Positions 17,695 to 27,636 of a stretch of DNA of 64,000 bases are shown here, in pieces. The translations under genes were made by a program, and so were the position numbers. This DNA is from Streptomyces sp. CBMA123 (lineage in GTDB: Bacteria > Actinomycetota > Actinomycetes > Streptomycetales > Streptomycetaceae), in the NCBI RefSeq assembly GCF_014596465.1, contig NZ_MECK01000001.1, positions 1 through 64,000 on the forward strand, read 5' to 3'. Every line of letters begins with the position of its first letter. The stretch's first letter is position 1. The notes beneath the pieces were generated by a model that had not been told where the DNA came from, searched no databases, and saw only the letters and a list, made by a program, of their open reading frames with translations.

Positions 17695-18654
17695 GTGCCC
17701 GCAACTCTTCTCTCCACTGCGCGACTGTCCGCCGCCGACCGGGCCGAGAGCTGGCACGAGACGGTGTCCCGTGCCTTCGTGCCGTTGGCGGTGGACCTCC
17801 TGGAGGAGGTGCCGTCACCCGGGACGATCGTCAGCCATCAGCTCGGATCGGTGCGGATAACGAGGGTCCAGGCGGGGCCACAGGTGGTGACGCGCAGCAG
17901 GCGCATGATCGCCGCGGGGGGCGCGCCGTCGATCGTCCTCAGCCTGCAGCAGCGTGGTACCGCGATCAAGGAGCAGGACGGCAGGGAGTCCGTCATCCGG
18001 CCGGGTGAGTTCTCCATCACCGATACGACCCGGGTCTACCGGAAGAGGATCGAGGAGGGGTTCGTCTTCACGTCCTTCCAGTTCCCCCGCGCGGAGTTGG
18101 ACGTGTCGGAGCGGGACGTACGGGCACTGACCGCGACGTCGTTCAGCGGGACGGAGGGCAGCGCCGCGCTGGTGACGACCTACCTCGCGCGGATGGCGCG
18201 CGAGGCGGAGAGCCTGGACGAGGCCGTCGGCCGCCGGGCCGCGGCCACGGCGCTCGACCTGCTGGCGCTGCTCGTCGACGACCGGTCCGGGCGCTCCCAG
18301 CCGCAGGCTTCGCGGACGGCGGGCTCGCTGGAACGGGTCAAGGAGCACATCCTGCGCAACCTCCGCGATCCGGACCTGTCGCCGTCCACGATCGCCGAGG
18401 CGAACCTCATGTCGGTCCGCTTCCTCCACAAGCTCTTCCACCTCGAAGGCACCACGGTCGGCGGGTGGATCCGAAAGCAGCGACTGGAGCGTTGCAGCCG
18501 GGACCTCCTGCGCCCGGTGTCCGCAGAACTCGGCGTGGCGGGGATCGCCCGGCGCTGGGGCTTCGCCAACTCCAGTCACTTCAGCCGCGCCTTCCGCGCG
18601 GCCTACGGCATGACGCCGAGTGACTGGCAGGCCGGCGGCAAGCCGACGGGATGA
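17695..18654 (+). CDS. AraC-family transcriptional regulator, third paralogue
   Basis: About 319 residues, with the N-terminal AraC-binding-like domain (SAADRAESWHETVSRAFVPLAV) and C-terminal AraC DNA-binding domain (IAEANLMSVRFLHKLF and IARRWGFANSSHFSRAFRAAYGMTPSDW). I chose GTG at 17695 because AGAGG lies six bases upstream and the protein then aligns from its start with the paralogues at 6188 and 7414. An upstream ATG at 17605 adds 30 residues; it sits six bases after a TAGGTT -10-like box and would suit a leaderless transcript, so the start is uncertain. Position after the sugar ABC operon suggests local control of it. Confidence 0.88.
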   Translation: MPATLLSTARLSAADRAESWHETVSRAFVPLAVDLLEEVPSPGTIVSHQLGSVRITRVQAGPQVVTRSRRMIAAGGAPSIVLSLQQRGTAIKEQDGRESVIRPGEFSITDTTRVYRKRIEEGFVFTSFQFPRAELDVSERDVRALTATSFSGTEGSAALVTTYLARMAREAESLDEAVGRRAAATALDLLALLVDDRSGRSQPQASRTAGSLERVKEHILRNLRDPDLSPSTIAEANLMSVRFLHKLFHLEGTTVGGWIRKQRLERCSRDLLRPVSAELGVAGIARRWGFANSSHFSRAFRAAYGMTPSDWQAGGKPTG

Positions 18655-19103
18655 CCCGCCACCGACCCTTGTTTCCGAGCCGAGGAAGCCGGTCCGCACG
18701 GTGACGGGGACGCGGGTGTGCGCGACTTCTTCGTTCGTCGAGGTCGTCCTCATTCGGTGGGGCGGGGGCCTGGGGCGGGGCTGCCTCGGCGCGCTGCGGA
18801 GTCAGCCGACGAAGCGGATCAAGCCCGAGATGGAAATCATTGCCAAAACTTGGGAACCGCATGGCCGCGACCGCGGTGCCGGGGTTGGTGATCGCTCGTA
18901 GCGGAACCCCGGCCGACGCCCGGCCGGGGTTCCTCGATGCGGTGGGTACCGGTCAGCGCTGGAGGGTGAGGAGGCCCGGCCGCCACGGCAGTTGGTCGTA
19001 GGGACGGGTCGCGCTGGAGGACGTGCCCTGGCAGCGGAGCTGGACGTGGCAGGGGTCGGCGGTCATGGTCTGGTCCGGGCTGCTGCGGACCAGGTCGCCG
19101 TGG
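18655..19103. other. 449-base intergenic region
   Basis: Contains the terminator at 18903-18933. On the minus strand, an open frame ending at 18953 encodes a short tail ([20 protein letters not shown]...) that could be the end of a lost gene, but I do not recognise it and see no start. Otherwise I see nothing. Confidence 0.5.
18903..18933. terminator. terminator hairpin
   Basis: Perfect 13-bp stem GGAACCCCGGCCG (18903-18915) with CGGCCGGGGTTCC (18921-18933), loop ACGCC. It lies between convergent genes (the AraC regulator and the DUF1275 gene) and can serve either. Confidence 0.8.
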
Positions 19104-19790
19104 TCACTCGCGGTAGAGCAGGGCAGTGGCACCCGCCAGGACGGCGCTGGCGACCAGGGCCCAGGCGATCTGCCCGTGCAGGACCAGGACCGCCCCCGGC
19201 GCGGCACCGGCGAGCATGGTGGCGACGGAGAGGACCTTCCGGCGCTGGCGGGGGGCGGTGCCGCCGGCGAGGCGGGAGTCGGCGGCCAGGCCGGTGAGGG
19301 TGAGGGTGAGCACCGTGGTGGTGAGGTCCGGTATGCCCAGGCTCCGCACGGTGGCGTTGCGGATGCCCATCGCCAGGGCGAGCAGGGCGATCACCGGGTA
19401 CTGCACCGCCCCCTCGGGGCTCCGGACGAAGAGGACGACGGCGGCCGCGGCGTGCAGCACCGCTTCCAGGAGGAAGGCCGCCCGCAGGCGCGCCGGGCTC
19501 CGGACCGCGGTCTGTCGGGTCGCGAGCCGGCCGGCCAGTCCCGCGCCGAGGAGGAACGCGGCGAGGGAGGTGAGCGAGCCGACGACGGAGAAGCCGGGTG
19601 CTCCGGCGAGGGCGAAGGCGATGACGACGACGTTGCCGGTCATGTTCGCGGTGAAGACGTGACCGAGGCCGAGGTAGCTGACGGCGTCGATCAGGCCGCT
19701 GACCAGGGTGAGGCCGAAGAGGGCCAGGGCCAGCGGATGGCGGTCGCGGATCTGCGGTCCGGACGACTGCGGCGGCGGGGATGTGGTCAC
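19104..19790 (-). CDS. DUF1275 (YoaK-like) integral membrane protein, cluster I copy
   Basis: A 228-residue membrane protein with about six hydrophobic helices. The family signature is clear: [31 protein letters not shown] near the N-terminus and [28 protein letters not shown] in the middle, where the PDLTTT motif is nearly invariant. Biochemical function of the family is not established. GTG at 19790 is preceded by GAGGAG five bases upstream. It follows an amidohydrolase gene on the same strand with an 89-base gap. A paralogue lies at 38527, also grouped with an amidohydrolase of the same family. Confidence 0.92.
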   Translation of the reverse strand: MTTSPPPQSSGPQIRDRHPLALALFGLTLVSGLIDAVSYLGLGHVFTANMTGNVVVIAFALAGAPGFSVVGSLTSLAAFLLGAGLAGRLATRQTAVRSPARLRAAFLLEAVLHAAAAVVLFVRSPEGAVQYPVIALLALAMGIRNATVRSLGIPDLTTTVLTLTLTGLAADSRLAGGTAPRQRRKVLSVATMLAGAAPGAVLVLHGQIAWALVASAVLAGATALLYRE

Positions 19791-19879
19791 GACGGCTCCT
19801 CGTGCGGATAGGGGGATACGGGGCGGGTGGGCACCGCCGAAGCTCGGGGGTGCCCACCCGCCGATGAGGTGGCTGAGCG

Positions 19880-21766
19880 TCAGAGGAAGCAGGGGTCCAT
19901 CGGCACCTGGGGCTGCCCGGGGAGGCCGAGGCCGCGGGCCGTACGCCAGGCGTGCTGCTCGCCGGAGGCGGCCACGGCCTCCAGGACTCCCTCGGCCTGG
20001 TGGACGCCGGCCAGGCTGGGGGCGGGCGTCGCGTGGTAGCCGCCGAAGCGGGTGACCGGGCTCCAGGAGGGCGTCACCTCGGACAGTTCGGGGGCCAGCC
20101 CCTGGTGCTCCGCGGTGGCGTGGACGATGCGTCCGCCGACGACGGTGAGGACGGACTCGATGTGCGGGATGTCGGCCTCGGGCACGCTGAAGTAGTCGGC
20201 GCTGAGCAGCGCGAGGTCCGCGTAACTTCCCACTGCCAGGCGGCCCTTGACGTCCTCCTCGCCGGTGAGGCGGGCGCCGCCGAGGGTGTAGAGCTCCAGG
20301 GCCTGTTCGCGGCCGAGCCGGTTGTGCTCGGCGGCCAGGCGCCGCCCGCTGACGGCCCGGCCGGAGACCAGCCAGTGCAGGGCGACCCAGGGGTTGTAGG
20401 AGGAGACCCGGGTGGCGTCGGTGCCACCGGCGACGGTGAGGCCGCGGTCCAGCATGGCGCGCAGCGGCGGTGCCTCGGCGGCGGCCGGGGCGCCGTAGCG
20501 GGAGACGAAGGCCTCGCCCTGGAAGGACAGGCGGTTCTGGACGGAGACGGCGCCGCCGAGGGCCGCGATCCGGTCGAGGCTGTCGGGGCTGACGGTCTCG
20601 GCGTGGTCGAAGAGCCAGCGGTTGCCCTGGGGGAAGAGGCCTTCGGCGGCGAGCTTCTCGAAGACGGCGAGGTCGCGGCGGATGGTCTCGTCGTAGGTGG
20701 CGTGCAGCCTGAATCCCCAGCCGTGCTCCGTCAGCAGCCGGACGGCCTTCTCGAACTCGCTCTCGTAGGAGCCCAGTTGGGGCCGGGGCTCGGCGAAGTT
20801 CTCGAAGTCGGCGGCAGCCCAGGTGAGGTTCTCCCCCGCGCCGTTGAGGCGCAGCCACGCGTCGCCCTCGCCGGGGCGCACGGTGTTGACCCAGCGGGTG
20901 AGGTCGTCCAGTTCCTGCCCGGCGGTCTGCGGGAAGAGGTGGTAGGCGATGCGCAGGGTCAGCTCGCCGCGACGGGCGAGTTCCAGGACGGTGCCGTAGT
21001 TCTCGGGGAAGCTCTGGAAGCCGCCGGCGGCGTCGATGGCGGAGGTGAGGCCGAAGCGGTTGAGCTCGCGCAGGAAGTGCCGGGTGGAGCCGATGCGGTC
21101 GGCCTCGTCCAGGGTCGGCGCCTTGGCGAGGGTGGAGTAGAGCAGCAGGGCGCCCGGGGCGGCGATCAGCAGGCCGGTGGGTTCGCCGTCGTGGCCGCGC
21201 ACGATCTGGCCGCCGGCCGGGTCGGGGGTGTCCCGGGTGAAGCCGGCGGCCCGCAGTGCGGCCTGGTTGAGCAGGGCCGACTGGTAGAGGTGCAGCACGA
21301 AGACGGGGGTGTCGGGGGCCGCCGCGTTGAGCTCGGCCAGGGTGGGCAGGCGCCGCTCGGCGAACTGGTCGGCGGACCAGCCGCCGACGACCCGCACCCA
21401 CTGGCCGGGCGGAGTGCGCTCGGCCTGGAGCTTGAGCATGGTCAGGGCCTCACGCAGCGTCGGGACGCCGTCCCAGCGCAGCTCCATCACGTAGTTGAGG
21501 CCGCCGCGGATGACGTGCAGGTGCGCGTCGTTGAGCCCGGGCACGGCCCGGCGGCCGAGCGCGTCGACCACCCGGGTGTCGGGGCCGACCAGCGGGACGA
21601 CGTCGGCGTCGCCCCCGACCGCCTGGATCCGACCGTCCCGCACGGCCACCGCCGTGGCCTGGGGGCGGCGCGGGTCGTTGGTGTACACCTTGGCGTTGCG
21701 CACCACGAGGTCGGCGGGCAGGGCGGGGGCGCCGGGACGGATCCCGGCGACGGGCATGGTGGACAA
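19880..21766 (-). CDS. YtcJ-like metal-dependent amidohydrolase, cluster I copy
   Basis: A roughly 628-residue amidohydrolase of the YtcJ / amidohydrolase family 3 group. It begins with the small beta-sandwich (ADLVVRNAKVYTNDP), then the metal-binding LNDAHLHVIRGG motif, a long TIM barrel containing HLYQSALLNQAALRAAG and FDHAETVSPDSLDR, and the catalytic-Asp region GGTDATRVSSYNPW. The substrate is unknown; relatives act on N-acyl or formamide bonds. TTG at 21766 is chosen because AAGGGA lies seven bases upstream and the resulting start (STMPVAG) matches that of the paralogue at 33326; ATG at 21757 is the alternative. No signal peptide, so cytoplasmic. Probably co-transcribed with the DUF1275 gene. 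Confidence 0.9.
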   Translation of the reverse strand: MSTMPVAGIRPGAPALPADLVVRNAKVYTNDPRRPQATAVAVRDGRIQAVGGDADVVPLVGPDTRVVDALGRRAVPGLNDAHLHVIRGGLNYVMELRWDGVPTLREALTMLKLQAERTPPGQWVRVVGGWSADQFAERRLPTLAELNAAAPDTPVFVLHLYQSALLNQAALRAAGFTRDTPDPAGGQIVRGHDGEPTGLLIAAPGALLLYSTLAKAPTLDEADRIGSTRHFLRELNRFGLTSAIDAAGGFQSFPENYGTVLELARRGELTLRIAYHLFPQTAGQELDDLTRWVNTVRPGEGDAWLRLNGAGENLTWAAADFENFAEPRPQLGSYESEFEKAVRLLTEHGWGFRLHATYDETIRRDLAVFEKLAAEGLFPQGNRWLFDHAETVSPDSLDRIAALGGAVSVQNRLSFQGEAFVSRYGAPAAAEAPPLRAMLDRGLTVAGGTDATRVSSYNPWVALHWLVSGRAVSGRRLAAEHNRLGREQALELYTLGGARLTGEEDVKGRLAVGSYADLALLSADYFSVPEADIPHIESVLTVVGGRIVHATAEHQGLAPELSEVTPSWSPVTRFGGYHATPAPSLAGVHQAEGVLEAVAASGEQHAWRTARGLGLPGQPQVPMDPCFL

Positions 21767-22131
21767 CGAGGGGTCCCTTCGTACGGTGGTCTCGGCCCGA
21801 CAGGGCCACCCGGCGAAACCTAGGCAACCGGTCCACCTCCGATGCACCCCGCCGCGCATCGCCGGTTGCCTTGCAGTGCACGGTGATCGGCGCTGCTCCG
21901 ACGCGCCGGACGACTGTGCGTTGTCAGAACAGCCCAGGGCACAGAACGATCAGAACCCCGGGCCGGCCGCCCGCTAACGTCGTCGGTGTGCCGCCCCGGC
22001 CGGTCCCCGGGGACAGCGACTGACGCCGTGTCACTCACTCGTCCTCCCGGACGGATTCCCCCGCAGGCCTTCCCCCGTTCGGCTGTCGATCCGCCGAAGG
22101 GGCCCTGCACCCCTCAGAAACGAGAAGAACC
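21767..22131. other. divergent promoter region, 365 bases
   Basis: No gene seen. It separates the minus-strand amidohydrolase from the plus-strand isochorismatase-like gene and should hold promoters for both; I could not assign boxes with confidence. Confidence 0.5.
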
Positions 22132-22794
22132 ATGTTCGACATCACCAAGGTCCACGCCGCCCCGAGCCCCGACCTGCTCACCCCGGACAACGCGATGATG
22201 CTGTTCGTCGATCACCAGCCGCAGATGTTCTTCGGCACCGGCAGCGGTGACCGCACCTCCATCATCAACTCCACCGTCGGCCTGGCGAAGGCCGCGAAGA
22301 TCTTCGACGTGCCGGTGGTGCTCTCGACCGTCGCCGCCGAGTCCTTCTCCGGACCGATCCTCCCCCAGTTGCGGGCCGTCTTCCCCGACCACGAGGTCAT
22401 CGACCGGACCAGCATGAACGCCTGGGAGGACGAGGCCCTGGTCGCGGCGGTCAAGGCCACCGGCCGCAAGAAGATCATCCTGTCCGGCCTGTGGACCGAG
22501 GTCTGCCTGGTCCTGCCGGCGCTCTCGGCGCTGGGCCAGGGCTACGAGGTGTACGTCGTCTCCGACGCCTCGGGCGGCGTCAGCCCGCGGGCTCACGAGC
22601 ACGCCCTGCAGCGGATGACCGCGGCCGGCGCCGTGCCCGTCACCTGGGTGCAGGTGCTGCTGGAGCTCCAGCGCGACTGGGCCCGCACCGAGACCTACGT
22701 CGCCGTGACGGACCTGGTCAAGGAGCACGCCGGCGCCTACGGCCTGGGCATCGTCTACGCCCAGTCCATGATCAACCCGCACGCCGCCGGCTGA
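22132..22794 (+). CDS. isochorismatase-like cysteine hydrolase (YcaC/nicotinamidase superfamily)
   Basis: A 220-residue cytoplasmic hydrolase. The fold is shown by MMLFVDHQPQMFF (catalytic Asp27), VVLSTVAAESFSGPI, a Lys in the GRKKIILSGLW segment, and the nucleophile Cys in LSGLWTEVCLVLPAL near residue 123, followed by the cis-peptide region DASGGVSPRAHEHALQRM. This pattern fits the YcaC subgroup, whose physiological substrate is undefined. ATG at 22132 follows a purine-rich AGAAACGAGAAG. It is followed after 29 bases by a DoxX gene; the two are probably one operon. It is divergent from the amidohydrolase. Confidence 0.92.
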   Translation: MFDITKVHAAPSPDLLTPDNAMMLFVDHQPQMFFGTGSGDRTSIINSTVGLAKAAKIFDVPVVLSTVAAESFSGPILPQLRAVFPDHEVIDRTSMNAWEDEALVAAVKATGRKKIILSGLWTEVCLVLPALSALGQGYEVYVVSDASGGVSPRAHEHALQRMTAAGAVPVTWVQVLLELQRDWARTETYVAVTDLVKEHAGAYGLGIVYAQSMINPHAAG

Positions 22795-22823
22795 CGGACC
22801 GCACCGAACCGACGGAGTCAGAC

Positions 22824-23306
22824 ATGAACACGGGCCTTCTCCTGCTACGCCTGGTCGCCGGTCTGCTGATCGCCGGCCACGGCGTCCAGAAGGTCAGCTT
22901 CCACCTCGGTGGCGGCGGACTGGACGGCGGCACCGCCGAGTTCCGGGGCGACGGCTTCCGCGGCGGGAAGCTCACCGCCCTCGCCGCCGGCGGCACCCAG
23001 ATCGGCGCCGGGCTGATGCTGGCCGCCGGACTGCTCACTCCGCTGGCCGGCGCGGGTGTCATGGGGGTGATGACCGTCGCCCTCACGGTCAAGTGGCCGC
23101 ACGGGCTGTGGGTGCAGCACGACGGGTACGAGTTCCCGTTCGTCCTGATCGTCATCGGCGCGGCACTGACCGCCACCGGCCCCGGCCAGTGGTCGGTCGA
23201 CGGCGCCCTCGGCCTGGCGCACTGGCCGCTGTGGTGGCTGCCCGCGGCCGTCCTCGCCGGCGTGGGCGGCGGTCTGGCCACCCGGCTCGCCCTGCACCGG
23301 ACCTGA
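22824..23306 (+). CDS. DoxX-family membrane protein
   Basis: A 160-residue protein with four predicted membrane helices. The N-terminus LLLLRLVAGLLIAGHGVQKVSF and the Gly-rich loop followed by GGTQIGAGLMLAAGLLTPLAG are typical of DoxX. DoxX proteins in actinobacteria have been linked to redox and thiol homeostasis, but a general function is not settled. GGAG precedes ATG at 22824. The gene lies in an apparent operon with the isochorismatase-like gene and is followed by two strong hairpins. Confidence 0.9.
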   Translation: MNTGLLLLRLVAGLLIAGHGVQKVSFHLGGGGLDGGTAEFRGDGFRGGKLTALAAGGTQIGAGLMLAAGLLTPLAGAGVMGVMTVALTVKWPHGLWVQHDGYEFPFVLIVIGAALTATGPGQWSVDGALGLAHWPLWWLPAAVLAGVGGGLATRLALHRT

Positions 23307-23329
23307 CGGCGACGGCGAAGCCCCCGATC

Positions 23330-23372
23330 GGCTCGGGCCCCTGGACACCCCCCGTGTCCAGGGGCCCGAGCC
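23330..23372. terminator. very strong terminator hairpin after the DoxX gene
   Basis: Perfect 19-bp stem GGCTCGGGCCCCTGGACAC (23330-23348) with its complement (23354-23372), loop of five C, then TTTCG. Shares its stem core with the hairpin at 3101-3142. Confidence 0.92.
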
Positions 23373-23432
23373 TTTCGTGCGCGGGGCCCGGTGGCCGACC
23401 GCCCGCCGGCTCCGGCGACGGCCTCACGCGGA

Positions 23433-23485
23433 GGAACCCGGCTGTGTGCGCACCCCGTCCCGGGGTAGGCACACAGCCGGGTTCC
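23433..23485. repeat. 17-bp perfect inverted repeat downstream of the terminator
   Basis: GGAACCCGGCTGTGTGC (23433-23449) pairs with GCACACAGCCGGGTTCC (23469-23485); the loop contains its own ACCCCG/CGGGGT stem. It is the second long hairpin in 160 bases. The gap 23307-23669 holds no gene besides these, so the inverted repeat may be a second terminator, a relic or a regulatory structure. Confidence 0.85.
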
Positions 23486-23621
23486 GGTATGCGCGACGCA
23501 AGGGTCCGTGCGCCTCAGCGTGACCGGCCAGGCGGCCCGGCGCGCGGCTTCGACAGCCCACGGCACTCCCGGGCGACGCGATGTGCGCTCAGAGGCAAGC
23601 AGCCGCGGATGGCCGCCCTAG

Positions 23622-24506
<885 letters not shown>

Positions 24507-24610
24507 CCCGGTCGGCCGCGCGCCCTCGTCCGCGGCCGCCCGTCCCCCGTCGGTGCCCGGCGCCCGCTCACCCGGGTGGTGGGCACCGACCCACGACCAG
24601 GAGGTCATCC

Positions 24611-25534
24611 GTGAAGCTTCGACTCACCCGGCTCGTCGTCCCGTTGGTGGCGGCGGCCGCCGCGCTGACGGCCGTCCCCGCCGCCTCGGCGGCCCCGAGC
24701 GCCCCGGCGAAGCGGCCGGGCTCGCACCAGCAGTTCGCCGTCGGCCCGCAGTACGACACCACCCACGTGTACGTGTCGCCGGGCAGCGAGCAGGCCTTCG
24801 TGGCCAGTTGGACGTCCACCTTCGGCGGCAGCACGCTCGGGCCGGTCTCCACCCAGGTGACCCCGACGCCCAGCCGGACGCTGTCCGAGCTGATCGTGTC
24901 GCCGGTCGGCACGCTGTCGGTGTTCGACTACACCACGCCCGTCCCGTACCCGTTCGGCACCGAGCGCACCGGCTGGCTGGTGACCGACCTCGACCAGGCC
25001 GTCCGGGCCGCCCGCGCCGACGGCGCGGCCGTGACCGTGGCGCCCTTCGCCGACCCGATCGGCCGGGACGCCGTCGTCCAGTTCCCCGGCGGGATCAACG
25101 CCCAGCTCTACGTGCACACCACCGCGCCGTCCTACCCGGCCCCGGCGAGCGTGCCGGAGAACCGGCTCTACCTGTCACCGGACTCGGTCGGCGCTTTCCT
25201 CGACAGCTACCTCGCCTTCACACGGGGCCGCGTCGTCTCCGACGACCGGCGGGCCGACGGCGCCGCCATCGGCCTGCCCGGGACGACGTACCGGCTCATC
25301 CGCCTCACCTCCGGTTTCGGCGCCACCACGGTCACGGTGACGGACGGCCACCTGCCGAGCCCCTTCGGCCGGGAGCTCACCGGCTACGGCGTGCCCGACC
25401 TCGGCGCCACCCTGGAGCGGGCCAAGGCCGCCGGCGCCTCGGTGCTGTGGGGACCGGTCCGCGCGGGCGGCCGGGACAGCGCGATGGTGCAGTTCCCGGG
25501 CGGCTACATCGCGGAGCTCCACACCGACCGGTGA
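24611..25534 (+). CDS. secreted two-module glyoxalase/VOC-like protein
   Basis: A 307-residue protein with a Sec signal peptide (KLRLTRLVVPLVAAAAALTAVPAASAAPSA, cleavage after ASA likely). The mature part seems to contain two related modules: each has a strand-rich section starting THVYVSPGSEQAFVASW or NRLYLSPDSVGAFLDSYLA and ends in VVQFPGGINAQLYVH or MVQFPGGYIAELHTD. The ending QFPGGxxxxLH is typical of vicinal-oxygen-chelate domains. Function unknown. GTG at 24611 is chosen for GGAGG six bases upstream; the upstream open frame belongs to another reading frame of the hydrolase. It may share a transcript with the hydrolase gene 104 bases upstream. Confidence 0.82.
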   Translation: MKLRLTRLVVPLVAAAAALTAVPAASAAPSAPAKRPGSHQQFAVGPQYDTTHVYVSPGSEQAFVASWTSTFGGSTLGPVSTQVTPTPSRTLSELIVSPVGTLSVFDYTTPVPYPFGTERTGWLVTDLDQAVRAARADGAAVTVAPFADPIGRDAVVQFPGGINAQLYVHTTAPSYPAPASVPENRLYLSPDSVGAFLDSYLAFTRGRVVSDDRRADGAAIGLPGTTYRLIRLTSGFGATTVTVTDGHLPSPFGRELTGYGVPDLGATLERAKAAGASVLWGPVRAGGRDSAMVQFPGGYIAELHTDR

Positions 25535-25541
25535 CCGCGCC

Positions 25542-25590
25542 CCGGTGGCCGGGCCCCGGTGGCCGGGCTCCGGTGGCCGGGCTCCGGTGC
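25542..25590. repeat. 14-bp tandem repeat, about 3.5 copies
   Basis: Unit CCGGTGGCCGGGCY at 25542-25555, 25556-25569 and 25570-25583 with a partial fourth. It begins eight bases after the stop of the VOC-like gene and can also fold through GGCCGGG pairing. No gene is visible from 25535 to 25763. Confidence 0.8.
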
Positions 25591-25763
25591 CCTGCGACCG
25601 GGCGGGACCGCCCGGCGCCACGGGTCCCTGCCGGCTGCCACCTCGGCGGCGGGGACCGGTGGCGCGGGACCGCCCCGGGAGGACTCATGAGCCGGTCGTC
25701 GCGCCACGGCACATGGCCCCACCCCTCCGGCCCCACCCCTCCGGCCCCGCGTCGCCCGGCCGT

Positions 25764-26765
25764 TCAGCAGGACCGGCGGTGCAGGGCCATGTGCACGGTG
25801 TCGACGATCTGGATCAGCGCGGCCCGAGCGGTGCCGGTGGGGCAGTGCCCGGCGAGCAGCAGGAAGCCGTGCACCGTGCCCTGGTAGCGCGTTGCCACGA
25901 CCGGCACGCCCGCGGCGCGGAGCCTGGCGGCGTAGGCCTCGCCCTCGTCCCGCAGCACGTCGGCCTCGGCGGTGACCACCAGCGCCGGAGGGAGCCCGAC
26001 GAGTTCGTCCAGCGTGGCCCGCAGGGGGGCGGCGGTGGCCTCCCTCCGCAGGTGCGCCCCGGGCAGGTACGCGTCCCAGAAGCCGCGCATGTGGTCACGG
26101 TGCAGGAAGTAGCCCGTCGCGAACCGGCGGTAGGACGCGGTGTCGAAGTCCGCGTCGGTCACCGGGCACAGCAGCACCTGGTGCGCGAATCGCACGTCCC
26201 CGCGCTGCTGCGCGAGCAGCGTCAGCGCCGCCACCACATTGGCCCCGGCGGAGTCGCCGACGGCGGCGATCCGGTCCCCTTCCAGGCCGATCTCGTGGCC
26301 GTGCGCGTGGATCCAACGGGCCACGGCGTAGCACTGTTCGAGGGCCACCGGGTAACGCGCCTCGGGCGCCGGGGAGTAGTCCACGTACACCACGGCGGCG
26401 TCCGTTCCCAGCGCGATGTCCTGGATCAGCCGGCCGTAGGAGGCGGCGTCGCCGAGCACCCAGCCGAGTCCGCCGAGGAACAGCACCACGGGGATCGGGT
26501 CCGCGGCGCCGGCGGGCCTGGTCACCTGCACGTGCACCCGCCCGGCCGGTCCGCAGGGCAGGGCGAGCCACTCCGTCGTGGTGCCGTACGGATCGTCCGG
26601 TGCCGCCGGGCCGGGCGCATCGGCGTTTCGGGTGGCGTCCGGGGTGGTGAGGAAGGCGAGGTCCGGCGGTTCCGTCGCAGACCGGCCCGCCCGGGCGTCC
26701 AGGAAGTCCTGGAGTTCCCGGTCGAGCACCGGTCGTCGGACGTGCGAGGGGGTGGGGTCGGACAA
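25764..26765 (-). CDS. HSL-like alpha/beta-hydrolase fold-3 protein with altered oxyanion motif
   Basis: A 333-residue member of the hormone-sensitive-lipase group of esterases. The nucleophile elbow GDSAGAN (Ser172), the Asp region LVVTAEADVLRDEGEAYA and the His in TVHGFLLLAG are all present. The oxyanion motif, normally HGGG, reads LFLGGLGWVLGD (97-108): the His is Leu and one Gly is Leu, which should impair the usual transition-state stabilisation. Start TTG at 26765 has AGGAG seven bases upstream; no ATG fits. Cytoplasmic. It could have a different activity or be a degenerating esterase. Confidence 0.85.
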   Translation of the reverse strand: MSDPTPSHVRRPVLDRELQDFLDARAGRSATEPPDLAFLTTPDATRNADAPGPAAPDDPYGTTTEWLALPCGPAGRVHVQVTRPAGAADPIPVVLFLGGLGWVLGDAASYGRLIQDIALGTDAAVVYVDYSPAPEARYPVALEQCYAVARWIHAHGHEIGLEGDRIAAVGDSAGANVVAALTLLAQQRGDVRFAHQVLLCPVTDADFDTASYRRFATGYFLHRDHMRGFWDAYLPGAHLRREATAAPLRATLDELVGLPPALVVTAEADVLRDEGEAYAARLRAAGVPVVATRYQGTVHGFLLLAGHCPTGTARAALIQIVDTVHMALHRRSC

Positions 26766-27636
26766 CTCTTCGCTCCTGGCATGATCGGATGGGCGCAGCG
26801 GCGCGAGACGTACCCTGGCGTGTCCTCGGTTCGAGCGCCGAGCGGACGGCCGGTCCACCCGCGTCACGAGGACGCCACGCAACCGTACTGCCGGGTGTCG
26901 GCCCGGGTTGTCTGATCGTGCACAGGTTCCGGCCCGGAAGGCCGGCCGGAAGATCCCCGTGATGTACGCCGGGTTGACGAACCCGTGTCCGCCTGACGGC
27001 CACGGGAACCACGGGCGGGGCACCGCCGTGGCCGGACAACTCGCCCGCACGGACGGCCGGTTCCTCACTCGTCGCCGCGCCTCCCCGTCCTGGCACGGCG
27101 GAGGCCACGTCACCGGCCGGGAGTCCGTTGCGCGGTACGGCACCCGCGGCCGCGGCGTCGTGGACGAGATCGGCGACCGCGGTCGGTCGGGAGACGGACA
27201 CGGCGTGGGAGTCGTGAAGTCGGCTTCACCCCAGCCGAGTTCGACCCCGCGAGAAGAAGCCTGACGACGACCGGGCCGCCCCCGGCCGGCCACCCGCAGG
27301 CCGCCGGACCTCGCGCGCACGACCGGAACGGGCGCCCATCCCCGCCGGTTCGTCGGACAAACGATGCGCGGATCGTCACGGCGCGATGCACCGTCGGAAC
27401 ATCCACGCCGTCGCCGTGCCCCTACCCTGGAACGCGATTCGCCTCCCCCTGTTCCGGCAGCTCTCAGGACCCGAGGCGAGAGAAGCGCACCGCCACCGGC
27501 ACGCGCGCGTCGGCACATCGGCGCATCCACGCCCCCATCGGACACCGCGCCCCGCCGGCAACGAACCCGGACGGCCGCCGTCGCCACCGGCGCCCGGTAC
27601 CGGCGCCCGTCCCGCCACCGACCAGGAGAGCCCCCC
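26766..27636. other. 871-base region without an intact gene
   Basis: Holds a decayed AraC C-terminal domain on the minus strand (about 26925-27100). The rest, 27100-27636, shows no recognisable protein on either strand and probably includes the promoter of the SsgA-like gene. Confidence 0.6.
26925..27100 (-). pseudogene. decayed AraC-family C-terminal DNA-binding domain
   Basis: One minus-strand frame reads GHGFVNPAYITGIFRPAFRA, which matches the RWGFVNPAHFSRAFRAAYG core of the AraC regulators in this window. At DNA level, the blocks GGCCCGGAAGGCC and CGCCGGGTTGACGAA are shared with the AraC gene at 7414, separated by extra bases. Upstream frames that would continue the domain are broken by shifts, and no N-terminal domain is visible. 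I infer a relic of a fourth paralogue. Confidence 0.55.
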
